A stretch of DNA of 64,000 bases from CAYRYU01 sp964428355 (GTDB taxonomy: Bacteria > Muiribacteriota > Ozemobacteria > Ozemobacterales > Ozemobacteraceae), in the NCBI GenBank assembly GCA_964428355.1, contig CAYRYU010000021.1, positions 1 to 64,000 on the forward strand, given 5' to 3'. How positions within the stretch are numbered: position 1 is the first letter of the stretch; the number at the start of each line of letters is the position of its first letter. A program made the translations under genes and the position numbers. Below the pieces are notes generated by a model that saw nothing but the letters and a program-made list of their open reading frames with translations, searched no databases and had not been told where the DNA came from. Positions 34,903-44,407 of the stretch are shown piece after piece.

Positions 34903-34994
34903 GGAGAGGCCGGGGCTGGTGTCTCAACTGGTCTTCAAAACCAGTAGCGGGCGGATAAAACCGTCTGTGGCAGGTTCGATTCCTGCCCTCTCTG
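34903..34994 (+). tRNA. selC: tRNA-Sec (anticodon TCA)
   Basis: The sequence folds as a selenocysteine tRNA. The anticodon loop CTTCAAA carries TCA on a 6-bp stem (ACTGGT/ACCAGT). A long variable arm pairs over 7 bp (CGGGCGG/CCGTCTG, with G-U pairs), and the T arm is GCAGG-TTCGATT-CCTGC. The acceptor pairs GGAGAGG with CCTCTCT. The exact ends are uncertain by one or two bases, and no CCA is encoded. It is read as UGA-decoding tRNA by SelB. selA starts 16 bases after it. Confidence 0.93.
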
Positions 34995-35010
34995 CTGTTT
35001 TCCCACTTGC

Positions 35011-36444
35011 ATGCCGGAATCGATGAAAGAAAGCGTTCGAGACAAGTTGCGCCTGCTTCCAGGCGTCGACACTCTTCTGAAGCACGAATGCCTTGCCAAG
35101 GCAGGCAGGGAGTTCGGACATGAGCTGGTAAAGGATGCGATCCAAAGGGCCATCGACAATGCCCGGACCGAAATCCTGGAACGAGATGTTACGCCTGACC
35201 CCCAGTCCATCATCCGGGATGTCGAGAAGCGGTGCCGGGAGGTTTCGATCCCATCCTTGCGCGCCGTTGTCAATGCCACCGGCATCCTGATCCATACGAA
35301 CCTGGGACGCGCTCCTCTCGGAAGGAAGATCCTCGCGGATATCCAGGACGTGGTAATGGGTTACTCCAACCTCGAATTCGACCTGGCGACCGGCGCACGG
35401 GGAAACCGGAAAGTCCATTTGAGCTCCCTTCTTCGGCACGCCACCGGCGCCCAGGACACTCTCGTGGTCAACAACAACGCCGCCGCTCTCGTGCTTGCAC
35501 TCAACACTCTGGCCCGCAACAAGGAAGTGATCGTTTCGAGGGGCGAGCTGATCGAGATCGGAGGGTCTTTCCGGATCCCGGAGATACTCGAAGCCTCAGG
35601 CGCGAGGATGGTCGAAGTGGGAACGACGAACCGGACCCGGATCGGTGATTACGAGAAGGCCATGACGGAAGACACCGCGATCCTCCTGAAGGCCCACAAG
35701 TCCAATTTCGCGATCAGCGGCTTCACCGAAGAGGCGGGCCTGTCGGAGTTGGTTGGGTTGGGAGCGGCCAAAAAGATCCCCGTTCTCTTCGATATCGGCT
35801 CGGGTCTGCTGAGAAAACCCGACCGTCTGCCGCTTTCCGGTGAGCCTGACGTGAAAAGCGCGATCGGATTGGGGGTCGATCTCGTGGCCTTCAGCGGCGA
35901 CAAGCTTCTCGGAGGGCCGCAATCGGGAATCATCGCCGGGCGCCAGGATCTCATCTCCCGCCTGGAACGCGCTCCGCTGATGCGGGCTCTTCGTGTGGGC
36001 AAGCTCACGATCGCGGCTTTGTCGAGCGCGGTCAGGAGTTACCTGGACGATTCCCGACTCGTGGAATCCCTTCCGCTGTTTGCGATGATGAACTCGACCC
36101 CGGAAACTCTCAAACGGAAGGCTGAAGCCCTGCGGGAATCCCTGCAGCGATTTGGGGTTCACTCTGAGATCGCCCCCAGCAGCGGCCGCTGCGGCGGGGG
36201 AACTCTTCCGGAGCTCCAGATCGAGAGTTACGCGGTAGTACTGAAATCCGCCGGAAAGTCCCGGCAAAAACGCTCGGACCTCGCATCGCGCCTCTTCCAC
36301 CATCTTCTTGAAATCGAACGTCCCATCCTGGGCGTGCTCCGGCAGGGAGAGCTCCTTTTCGACGTCCTGACGCTGGACGAATCCGATTTCGAGCATATAG
36401 GTTCGGCGGTTTCCGAAGCGCTCCTTGCCCAGAAAAGCAGATGA
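35011..36444 (+). CDS. selA: L-seryl-tRNA(Sec) selenium transferase
   Basis: The 477-residue PLP enzyme converts Ser-tRNA(Sec) to Sec-tRNA(Sec) with selenophosphate. It shows VVNATGILIHTNLGRAPLG, the SNLEFDLATGARGNR segment and the PLP-lysine site FSGDKLLGGPQSGIIAG. Its start is only 16 bases from the end of selC and lacks a clear ribosome site; an ATG four codons later is an alternative. Its stop overlaps the selB start (ATGA). Confidence 0.96.
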   Translation: MPESMKESVRDKLRLLPGVDTLLKHECLAKAGREFGHELVKDAIQRAIDNARTEILERDVTPDPQSIIRDVEKRCREVSIPSLRAVVNATGILIHTNLGRAPLGRKILADIQDVVMGYSNLEFDLATGARGNRKVHLSSLLRHATGAQDTLVVNNNAAALVLALNTLARNKEVIVSRGELIEIGGSFRIPEILEASGARMVEVGTTNRTRIGDYEKAMTEDTAILLKAHKSNFAISGFTEEAGLSELVGLGAAKKIPVLFDIGSGLLRKPDRLPLSGEPDVKSAIGLGVDLVAFSGDKLLGGPQSGIIAGRQDLISRLERAPLMRALRVGKLTIAALSSAVRSYLDDSRLVESLPLFAMMNSTPETLKRKAEALRESLQRFGVHSEIAPSSGRCGGGTLPELQIESYAVVLKSAGKSRQKRSDLASRLFHHLLEIERPILGVLRQGELLFDVLTLDESDFEHIGSAVSEALLAQKSR

Positions 36445-38381
36445 AGCACCTGATCATGGGGACGGCGGGCCACGTCGATCACGGAAAGACGGCCCTGGTA
36501 AAAGCTCTCACAGGAATCGAGTGCGACACCCACAAGGAGGAACGGGAGAGGGGAATCACGATCCATCTCGGGTTTGCACATCTTCAGCATCCCAACGGAG
36601 ACCGGATCGGAATCATCGACGTCCCGGGGCATCGCGATTTCATCCATACCATGGTCAGCGGGGCGAGCGGAATCGACTTCGTGCTGTTCGTCGTCGCCTG
36701 CGACAGCGGGGTGATGCCCCAGACCCGGGAGCATCTCCAGATCATGGAGATCCTCGGGGTCAAAAAAGGGATCATCGTCCTGACGAAAGTGGACCTTGTG
36801 GAAAACGACCTGATCGAACTCTGCGAGAGTTACATCCGTGAACTGGCAACCGGGACCTTCCTTGCCGAGGCACAAATGATCAGGGTTTCCGCCAAGACCG
36901 GGGCAGGGATCCCCGACCTGAAGAAAGCTGTTTTCCAGATGGCGGAAAGGGTGAAAGGACGCCCCGCCGAAGGGATCTTCCGCATGTACATCGACCGGAT
37001 CTTCAGCGTAAGCGGCTTCGGCACGGTCGTGACCGGAACCGTCATCGGGGGAAAGATCAGGAAGGACGACAACGTTTTCCTGCTGGCCCGGCACCCGAAG
37101 GAACTGAGAGTCAGACGGATCGAACGCCATGGAGAGGAGGTCGCCGAGGCCCAGGCGGGCGACAGGGCCTCCCTGAACCTCGTGGGCCTCGACAGGTCCG
37201 AATTCGAACGCGGAATGCTGCTTTCCGACCGGCCTCTCCAGGAAACGCTTCGCGTGGACGCCACCCTGAAGGTCCATGCGCCGAAATGCGAAGTGGGATT
37301 ATGGTCGCAGGCCGTCTTCCATGCGGGGACCCTCGAAAACCAGGCCCGGATCCACCTTCTGGACAAGGACAGGCTGGGTTCGGGGGAAACCGGGATTGTC
37401 CAGATCCACCTGGAAAAGCCCTCGTTCATGCAACATGGGGACCACTTCGTCATCCGCAATACCTCTTGCGACACGACCATCGGAGGGGGCGAGATCATCG
37501 ATGCCGCGCCTCTTCACCACCGGAGACGCCCTGGCCATCTTGTCACCGAGCTCGAGTTGATCGCAAGAAACAAGCTTCACGAGCTGATCGCAATGTCGGT
37601 CAGGAAATCCCCGAAACCGGTTTCCCTGGGAGAAATCGCAGGGAGCCTCAATATCTCCCCCGACAGCGTCTTACGGGCGATCGAATCCGGAGAGCTGAGG
37701 GGGGTGGTTCGCTTCGAGACGAAGGAGGGAACCGTCCTGGCCTCCCAGATCTTCCTTGAGAACCTTCGGAATTCCGTCCTGGAATGTGTTTCCGGTTTTC
37801 GCGGGCGAAATCCTCTCGCGGAGAAAGGAATCGATCTCGATGAAATCCGAAGCATTCTGAGGCTGGAAAAAAGACCCGGGCATGACGAACCCCTTCTTTC
37901 GACTATCCAAGGCCTGGTTGCGAAGAACCGGTTGCGGGAATGCGGTAAGACCTGGCTGTTGTTCGAGGATTCGGGCTCGATCGATCCCCGGATTCTGCGG
38001 AGCGTCAATCTTGTCGAAGAATATCTCAAAAGCTGCGGAATGCAAACCCCGCTGATAAACCAGATAAAGGCACTGGCGGAAAAAGAAGGGATTGGGGAAA
38101 GGGAACTGAAAACGATCCTCCATCACCTTACGACCACGGGAAAGATTCTCAAGATCGAGGAAAACTTCATCCACCGCAATGTCGTCGATGACTGCCGGAA
38201 AAGGCTCGTCGCAAGGCTCAGTGAGCAAAAGGCGGGAGTAAAGGTGAGCGATTTCAGGGATCTGGTTTCCGGAAACAGGAAACTGTGCCTACTTCTCCTC
38301 GCCCAGTTCGATGCAGAGGGGACGACGATCCGGCAAGGCGATTTCAGATTCCTCGCAAAAAAGGACCCGCCAGCCGGCTAG
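36441..38381 (+). CDS. selB: Selenocysteine-specific elongation factor
   Basis: The 646-residue protein has the GTPase domain first (GTAGHVDHGKTALVKALTG, ERGITIHLGF, DVPGHRDFI, LTKVDL), then EF-Tu-like domains 2 and 3. A long C-terminal part of winged helices binds the SECIS hairpin of mRNA. It brings Sec-tRNA to UGA codons such as the one in the formate dehydrogenase at 42110. It overlaps selA by four bases and, at its end, the convergent receiver gene by four bases. Confidence 0.96.
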   Translation: MKHLIMGTAGHVDHGKTALVKALTGIECDTHKEERERGITIHLGFAHLQHPNGDRIGIIDVPGHRDFIHTMVSGASGIDFVLFVVACDSGVMPQTREHLQIMEILGVKKGIIVLTKVDLVENDLIELCESYIRELATGTFLAEAQMIRVSAKTGAGIPDLKKAVFQMAERVKGRPAEGIFRMYIDRIFSVSGFGTVVTGTVIGGKIRKDDNVFLLARHPKELRVRRIERHGEEVAEAQAGDRASLNLVGLDRSEFERGMLLSDRPLQETLRVDATLKVHAPKCEVGLWSQAVFHAGTLENQARIHLLDKDRLGSGETGIVQIHLEKPSFMQHGDHFVIRNTSCDTTIGGGEIIDAAPLHHRRRPGHLVTELELIARNKLHELIAMSVRKSPKPVSLGEIAGSLNISPDSVLRAIESGELRGVVRFETKEGTVLASQIFLENLRNSVLECVSGFRGRNPLAEKGIDLDEIRSILRLEKRPGHDEPLLSTIQGLVAKNRLRECGKTWLLFEDSGSIDPRILRSVNLVEEYLKSCGMQTPLINQIKALAEKEGIGERELKTILHHLTTTGKILKIEENFIHRNVVDDCRKRLVARLSEQKAGVKVSDFRDLVSGNRKLCLLLLAQFDAEGTTIRQGDFRFLAKKDPPAG

Positions 38382-38764
38382 CCAAGGATTCGCTTTACTT
38401 CCGCCACCAGCTTGTCCCGGTTGATCGGTTTTTCCAGGTAAGCCGCGGCGGTCCAGGTCCGTCCGAGGATTTTCTGGAAGTTTTCCGGGAAATCGGGGGT
38501 TTGGGACATTCCCGTAAGCATGATTACTGGAATCGTTTTGAACTCGGGGATCTCCTGCAACTTGTCGGCGAAGTCGAAACCTTCGGAGGGGGTCGTCATC
38601 ATGACATCCAGAACGAGCAGATCGGGTTTCGAAGCCTTGATCGCTTTCATTCCCTCTTCTCCGTTGTGGGCGACGGAAACGTTGTATCCGGCCTTTTGGA
38701 GAACTTCCATGTTCACCGCGGTAAAATCCACGTCATCATCGATGAGAAGGACGTTTTTCTTCAT
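38378..38764 (-). CDS. Lone receiver-domain response regulator beside the formate dehydrogenase operon
   Basis: The 128-residue receiver has no output domain: VLLIDDDVDF, acceptor Asp in LVLDVMMTTPSEGF, MLTGM and the Lys in LEKPINRDK. AAGGAG stands nine bases before the ATG at 38764. It is closely similar in pattern to the receivers at 19166-19576 and 49285-49650. It is divergent from, and 542 bases away from, the NuoEF-type gene of formate dehydrogenase, with its own strong promoter. Confidence 0.85.
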   Translation of the reverse strand: MKKNVLLIDDDVDFTAVNMEVLQKAGYNVSVAHNGEEGMKAIKASKPDLLVLDVMMTTPSEGFDFADKLQEIPEFKTIPVIMLTGMSQTPDFPENFQKILGRTWTAAAYLEKPINRDKLVAEVKRILG

Positions 38765-38883
38765 GGAACCAAACTCCTTTTTGATGAATCTGCCATGACT
38801 CGATCGGTATGAAATCGGACCTTCGGAGAAAATGCCCAAAAGAGGCTTTGAGAGGAACTGAAACCGATTTTGTCGAGGCTTTC

Positions 38884-38912
38884 ATTATCCAGTAAATGGG
38901 ATGGGTTGTCAA
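38884..38912 (-). promoter_or_regulatory. Promoter of the lone receiver gene
   Basis: On the minus strand a perfect TTGACA and GATAAT are separated by 17 bases, 119 bases before the ATG. The rest of 38913-39306 shows no gene; it is the presumed control region of the formate dehydrogenase operon. Confidence 0.6.
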
Positions 38913-39306
38913 TCCGCGACGAACGGTCTGTTTCCCCAAAAAGCCCGATCAAACGTCATCTCGGACTCGGACTCCGGGCAAAAGCGGCTCCCCGGAACAC
39001 TCTCCTGCGAGAGTCGCATGGGAGGGGCAATTCCGGGTCCGCCCCGTGTTCCCTTCAAGAGCCCCAAGGTTCAATGGAATACGAGTCCGACAACGAATTT
39101 TGGGTCATGGAAAGTCCTGGAAAAACGTCGGGTAATGTGGTAGCTTCTATTGTCAGATGGGGAATTGGGATCTGAGCTTCATTCCATGGCCCCGGGGTTC
39201 GAATTCAAAGAGGATTGTCCTTGTTCCGGCCATGGACCGTTTTCCCCGACCGGCATCAGATTTCGATGCCGGAAGAGAAAAATTCATCCGATCCGGAGGA
39301 ATGCAA

Positions 39307-41022
39307 ATGAACAAGGAAATTGAGAGCAGGATTGACGAGGTCTCCTCAAAGTATCCGTTGAAAGGTTCTGCCTTGATTCCTGCCCTCGATATCGCCCAGC
39401 GGGCGAACGGGAATTTCCTCTCGAGGGAGACGGTCAGGGATGTTGCGGACCACCTTGGAATACCCGTGGGAACCGCGTTCGGAGTGGCGTCTTTCTACAC
39501 GATGTTCAATACCCGGCCAACAGGGAAGTTCCACCTTCAGGTCGATGTCAACGTTCCGGGCTACCTGGCGGGGGCGGACGAGATCCTCGAGCACCTGAAA
39601 AAAAGCCTCCGGATCGAAACCGGCGGAACCACACCCGATGGCTTGTTCACCCTGTCCGCAGTCCAGGATCTTGGTTCCTGCGGAACCTGTCCGGTCATCC
39701 AGATAAACGATACGTATTATGAGAATCTTACCATTCCCAAGGTCGATGCCATCATCAAATCCTTGAAATCCGGGGTGATCCCGAAGCCTGATAAGGCCGC
39801 CAATCACGCCACCGAATGCAACGTGCTGCTGAAGAACCTCGGCAAGGAGAATTCCACCGACATCTCCACCTACAAGAAGGGCGGAGGATACCAGGCGTTG
39901 AAAAAAGCCCTGGCCAGCGAACCCCTTGTCATCGCCACCCAGGTCAAGGATTCCCAGTTGCGCGGCCGCGGGGGCGCCGGTTTCCCCACCGGATTGAAAT
40001 GGAGCTTCCTGCCCAAGAACAGCCCAAAACCGGTTTATCTGATCTGCAATGCGGATGAAGGCGAACCGGGAACATTCAAGGACCGCCAGATCATGGAGCA
40101 CGATCCCCATCTCCTGATCGAGGGAATCGCCATTTCCGCATATGCAATCGGGGCGAAGAAAGCGTTCATCTACATCCGCGGCGAATTCCGTTGGATCGCC
40201 GAAATCCTGGAAAAGGCGATAGATCAGGCCAGGCAGGACGGCCAGTTGAACCACGTCGATATCGTCGTTCACAAAGGCGCGGGATCGTACGTCTGCGGTG
40301 ACGAAACCGCCCTCATGGAATCCCTTGAAGGCAAGAGGGGCAATCCCCGCTTGAAGCCGCCTTTTCCGGCAATCCAGGGGTTGTACGGGTGCCCCACCGT
40401 CATCAACAACGTCGAGTCCCTGGCTCTCGTCCCCTTCATCGTCGAAAAAGGTCCTGATGAATTCCGGAAAATCGGAACCGTGGGAAACTGGGGCCCCAAG
40501 ATCTTCGGCATCAGCGGCCACGTGAACAAACCCGGCGTCTACGAGTATCCCCTGGGAACACCTCTCGCCAAGCTCCTCGAGGTTGCAGGCGGAGTAAAGG
40601 GCAAACTCAAGGCGGTCATCGTGGGCGGTTTGTCCGTTCCGATTCTCACCGCAAGCGAGATTTCCGGCCTGACCATGGATTACGACTGTTGCCAGAAATT
40701 CGGGACCATGCTCGGGTCAGGCGGAATCATGGTCATCAACGATTCCGTATCAATCCCCGAGGTCGTCCGACGGACGATCGACTTCTATGCCCACGAATCC
40801 TGCGGCCAATGCACCCCCTGCCGGGAGGGCTCAAATACCGTCAAGAAGTTGGTCCGGCGTCTGGTCAAGGGGAACGGTGAGCCCGGAGACATCGACCTGA
40901 TCCTCAAGATATGCAAGAGCGTCAAGGGGCTGACTCTCTGCCCGCTGGGAGACGCCTTCGCGATGCCCGTCGAAGCTATGGTAACCAAGTTCCGCCCGGA
41001 ATTCGAAGCCCTGGTAAAGTAA
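39307..41022 (+). CDS. NAD-linked formate dehydrogenase, fused NuoE-NuoF subunit with degenerate NuoE cluster site
   Basis: The 571-residue protein joins a NuoE-like domain (1-160) to a NuoF-like one. The NuoF half is intact: LRGRGGAGFPTGLKW, CNADEGEPGTFKDR, and SCGQCTPCREG for its [4Fe-4S] cluster. In the NuoE half the four [2Fe-2S] ligand positions read Asp80, Gly85, Asp121 and Cys125 with the normal spacing, so the cluster is probably absent. It should oxidise or reduce NAD(H) for the FdhA subunit 31 bases downstream. GGAGG is seven bases from the chosen ATG; another ATG lies two codons earlier. Confidence 0.88.
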   Translation: MNKEIESRIDEVSSKYPLKGSALIPALDIAQRANGNFLSRETVRDVADHLGIPVGTAFGVASFYTMFNTRPTGKFHLQVDVNVPGYLAGADEILEHLKKSLRIETGGTTPDGLFTLSAVQDLGSCGTCPVIQINDTYYENLTIPKVDAIIKSLKSGVIPKPDKAANHATECNVLLKNLGKENSTDISTYKKGGGYQALKKALASEPLVIATQVKDSQLRGRGGAGFPTGLKWSFLPKNSPKPVYLICNADEGEPGTFKDRQIMEHDPHLLIEGIAISAYAIGAKKAFIYIRGEFRWIAEILEKAIDQARQDGQLNHVDIVVHKGAGSYVCGDETALMESLEGKRGNPRLKPPFPAIQGLYGCPTVINNVESLALVPFIVEKGPDEFRKIGTVGNWGPKIFGISGHVNKPGVYEYPLGTPLAKLLEVAGGVKGKLKAVIVGGLSVPILTASEISGLTMDYDCCQKFGTMLGSGGIMVINDSVSIPEVVRRTIDFYAHESCGQCTPCREGSNTVKKLVRRLVKGNGEPGDIDLILKICKSVKGLTLCPLGDAFAMPVEAMVTKFRPEFEALVK

Positions 41023-41053
41023 ACACTCGAAATTGCCCATCAAGGAGGGATTA

Positions 41054-43735
41054 ATGCACGTTACCATCAATGGCAAGAAGTTGGTGGCCGAAGCAGGTCA
41101 GACCATCCTCCAGGTTGCACGAAAGAACGGGATCTATATCCCGTCGCTCTGTTACCACGAGAAGGTCGGAGTTGCCGGCAAATGCCGGGTTTGCGTTGTC
41201 GAAGTGGAAGGGGCGAAGGGGTTGCAGACCTCCTGCTCCGTTCAGGTCCGGGATGGAATGATCGTTTCCACCAAGACCGAAAGGGCTCTGCAGGCCCAGA
41301 GGCTCGTGGTCGACCTTCTTCTGTCCAACGGGACCCACGATTGCGTTTCCTGCAATCAGAACGGAAAGTGTGAACTCCAGGATTGCGCCTACTATCTCGG
41401 AATCGAAAGGCCCTCTCTTGCCCTGTCGGATATCGAGAAAAGAATCGATGACAGCGCCGAATTCGTCCAGGTCGAGAGGAACAAGTGTATCGCCTGCGGC
41501 CGGTGCGTCTCCGCATGCCAGAACACCGTCACGAACGATGTTCTCGCTTTCGGCTTCCGGGGCCACGAGGCACAGATCGTGTTCGACGATGACCGGAAAA
41601 TGGGTGAATCCAACTGCGTGCAGTGCGGCGAATGTTCCCAGATCTGCCCGGTTGGCGCGCTGACCGACAAGAAATCCAGGGGCATGGCCCGCTACTGGGA
41701 GACCGAGAAGGTCAAATCGGTCTGCCCGTTTTGCGGCGTGGGCTGTCAAATGGAGATCCACGTCGACCGCAGGCTCAACAAGATCGTACGGGTGAACGGA
41801 GTCGAAGAGGCCTCAACCAACAACGGAATGCTGTGCGTCAAGGGCCGCTACGGCTACGATTTCGTCGATCATGAAGAAAGGCTCACGGAGCCCCTGATCA
41901 GGAACGACGATGGAACCTTCAGAAAAGCGTCATGGGATGAAGCCCTGGACCTCGTCGCCTCGAAGCTTGGGGAGATCAAAGCCAAGCACGGCCCGAACAA
42001 GATCATGGGGTTCTCATCCGCGAAGGTGACCAACGAAGAGAACTACACCTTCCAGAAGTTCTTTCGCACGGTGATCGGGACGAACAACGTCGATCACTGT
42101 GCGCGATTATGACACAGCTCCACGGTGGCCGGTCTGGCTGCCTCCTTTGGATCCGGAGCTATGACGAATGATATCGCTGGAATCAACAAGAGTGACGTTG
42201 CCCTGATCATCGGATCGGACACGTCCGAGGGACACCCTGTCATCGCGGCACGGCTGAAGAAAGCCGCCAAAAACGGGCTGAAGATAATCGTCATCGATCC
42301 CAAGCGGATCAAGATGGCTGATTACGCCGCGATCTATGCCTGCCAGAAACCGGGAACCGACGTTGCGGTCCTGAACGGCATCATGAATGTGATCATCAAG
42401 AACGGTTGGGAAGACAAGGAGTTCATCCAGGAGCGCTGCGAAGGCTTCGAAGCGCTGAAAGCCGAGGTCGAGAAATACACCCCGGAATATGTCGAAAAGA
42501 TCTCGGGTGTCCCCGCCAAAACCCTGGAAGCGATCGCCGAGATGTTCGGGAAGGCAAAAACGGCGGCCTTGTATTATGCCATGGGCATCACCCAGCATAC
42601 CACCGGCGTGGACAACGTCAAATCATGCGCGAACCTTCAGATGATCTGCGGAAACATGGGAAAGATCGGCGGCGGGGTGAACCCCCTGCGAGGCCAGTCG
42701 AACGTCCAGGGGGCTTGCGATGTCGGAGCTCTGCCGGTCGTTTACACCGCCTACCAGAAGGTGACTGCGCCCGAAGTCAAAGAGAAGTTCGAGAAATTCT
42801 GGGGATGCAGCCTCAGCGGAGAGAACGGCCTTTCGCTCACGGTTGCCCTGGACAAGGCCTACAACGGCGAAATGAAGGCTTTCTTCATCATGGGTGAAAA
42901 CCCGATGCTGAGCGATCCTGATCTGCACCATGTCGAAGGGGCCCTCAAGAAACTGGAATTCCTGGTCGTCGAGGACATGTTCCTGACCGAGACCGCCAAG
43001 CTCGCGCATGTGGTCCTGCCTTCCACGACCTGGCCCGAGAAGACCGGGACCTTCACCAACACCGAAAGACGGGTCCAGCTCCTGAACAAGGCCGTCGAAC
43101 CTCCCGGCGAAGCGAAGGACGATTGGATGATCCACCAGCTGCTGGCGAACAGGATGGGCCAGAAGTGGGGATATTCCAGCGCAAGCGAGATCTTCGAGGA
43201 GATGACCCGATGCACTCCCAGCTATGCAGGAATGAGTTACAAACGGCTGGAGGGTAACGGGTTGCATTGGCCATGCCCCAACCCGGAACACCCCGGCACC
43301 CCGGTTTTGCACATCGGCCGGTTCACCAAGGGCAAGGGAACCCTTTTCCCGATTCAATTCAAGGCTCCCGCCGAGGTCCCCGACGCGGAATACCCGATCT
43401 ACCTCACCACCGGCCGGATTCTCCAGCATTTCCACACGGGAACGATGACCCGGAAATCCAAGGGACTCAACAACCTGGCTGGCCCACATGTCATGATCTC
43501 TGTCGAGGATGCCCAATCGATCGGCGTGGGAAACAGCGAGCAGGTCACCGTGACCACCCGGCGCGGAAGCATCACCACGAAAGCTTTCGTTACCAGGAGG
43601 ATTCCCAAGGGAACCGTCTTCGTTCCATTCCACTTCTGGGAAGCCCCGGCGAACCGGCTGACGAACAATGCCCTCGACCCCGAAGCCAAGATTCCCGAGT
43701 ACAAGGTCTGTGCCTGCAAATTGTCGAAAGCCTAG
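41054..43735 (+). CDS. fdhA: Selenocysteine formate dehydrogenase, catalytic subunit (UGA-Sec at 42110-42112)
   Basis: The 893-residue Mo/W enzyme reads through one in-frame TGA. The context DHCARL-U-HSSTVAGLA is the active-site signature of formate dehydrogenases, and a SECIS-like hairpin follows. The N-terminus has a [2Fe-2S] domain (CYHEKVGVAGKCRVC), a His-ligated cluster (HDCVSCNQNGKC) and two [4Fe-4S] motifs (CIACGRCVSAC, CVQCGECSQICP). The bis-MGD enzyme begins with CPFCGVGC. It interconverts formate and CO2 and passes electrons to the NuoEF-like partner. AAGGAGGG precedes the ATG at 41054. Selenium decoding genes lie 3-6 kb upstream. The Sec is residue 353. Confidence 0.95.
42110..42150 (+). 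promoter_or_regulatory. SECIS element for UGA-Sec decoding
   Basis: Directly after the TGA at 42110-42112 the message can fold with an apical GGTCT (42131-42135) closed by GCC/GGC (42128-42130 with 42136-42138). This is the same GGUCU apical loop that SelB recognises in E. coli fdhF, at a similar distance from the UGA. Confidence 0.75.
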
Positions 43736-43750
43736 AAAAGGTTCTGCCCC

Positions 43751-43783
43751 AAAAAGCGCTTCACTTCGGTGAAGCGTTTTTTT
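43751..43783 (+). terminator. Terminator of the formate dehydrogenase operon
   Basis: The stem CGCTTCAC / GTGAAGCG with a TTCG loop is flanked by AAAAA and followed by seven T. Confidence 0.85.
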
Positions 43784-43866
43784 CTTCCAGGGGGATGAAG
43801 CCCTACCGTTGATCAGGGACTTTTTTTCGAATATCATGAAGAAAATCAAACAAGGAAGGTTTCGTG

Positions 43867-44337
43867 ATGAACAAAGAAATGTCCCTGTCGGAAGTCCTGG
43901 CAATGGCCATCGCCCGGGAGCAGGAAGCCTATTTTTTCTACCTGGACCTGCTTGATCTGGCCAAGGACCAAAACACCAAGGAAACACTCCAGTGGATCGC
44001 CAACGAGGAAATGAAACACCGAAGGTTCCTTGTGGGTTACCGGAACGGGAACCACGGAAAGAATGCCCTGAACCTGACGAAGGTGGTCGACTACAAGGTT
44101 GCCGAGCATATCGCCGCTCCCGACGCGGAAAAACCGTTGAACAGCGCGGATATCTTCCTTGTCGCTGCCCACCGGGAACTCCAGTCGAACCGGTTCTATA
44201 CCGAACTTTCCAAGATGCACTCAGATCCCGGGCTCAAGGAACTCCTCCTTGGGATGGCCAACGAGGAGCTGAAGCACAAAGAGAAAATGGAGTACCTCTA
44301 TTCCAACACCGAGTTCGGCCAGACCGCCGGCGGCTGA
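43867..44337 (+). CDS. Ferritin-like/rubrerythrin-type diiron protein
   Basis: The 156-residue four-helix protein carries the diiron pattern twice: AREQEAYFFY with EEMKHRRFL, and HRELQSNRFY with EELKHKEKM, so the Glu/His ligands of a ferritin-like domain are complete. It lacks the rubredoxin part of classic rubrerythrin. It probably detoxifies peroxide or handles iron near the oxygen-sensitive formate dehydrogenase. AAGGAAGG precedes the ATG at 43867; it is transcribed separately from fdhA, between two terminators. Confidence 0.85.
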   Translation: MNKEMSLSEVLAMAIAREQEAYFFYLDLLDLAKDQNTKETLQWIANEEMKHRRFLVGYRNGNHGKNALNLTKVVDYKVAEHIAAPDAEKPLNSADIFLVAAHRELQSNRFYTELSKMHSDPGLKELLLGMANEELKHKEKMEYLYSNTEFGQTAGG

Positions 44338-44350
44338 TCAAAAAGGGAAG

Positions 44351-44400
44351 AACCCCCGAACGAGTCGCCCTTTGTGCAAAACGTTCGGGGGTTTTGTCTT
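44351..44400. terminator. Bidirectional terminator between ferritin-like and transporter genes
   Basis: The 12-bp stem AACCCCCGAACG (44351-44362) / CGTTCGGGGGTT (44382-44393) is followed by TTTTGTCTT on the plus strand and TTCTTCCCTTTTT on the minus strand, between convergent genes. Confidence 0.75.
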
Positions 44401-44407
44401 CGTTAAA

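Noticed and set aside
42113..43735. Treating 42125-43735 as an independent molybdopterin oxidoreductase gene
   Set aside because: It lacks the N-terminal half of the enzyme and joins exactly in frame to the upstream part through a UGA at the Sec position.
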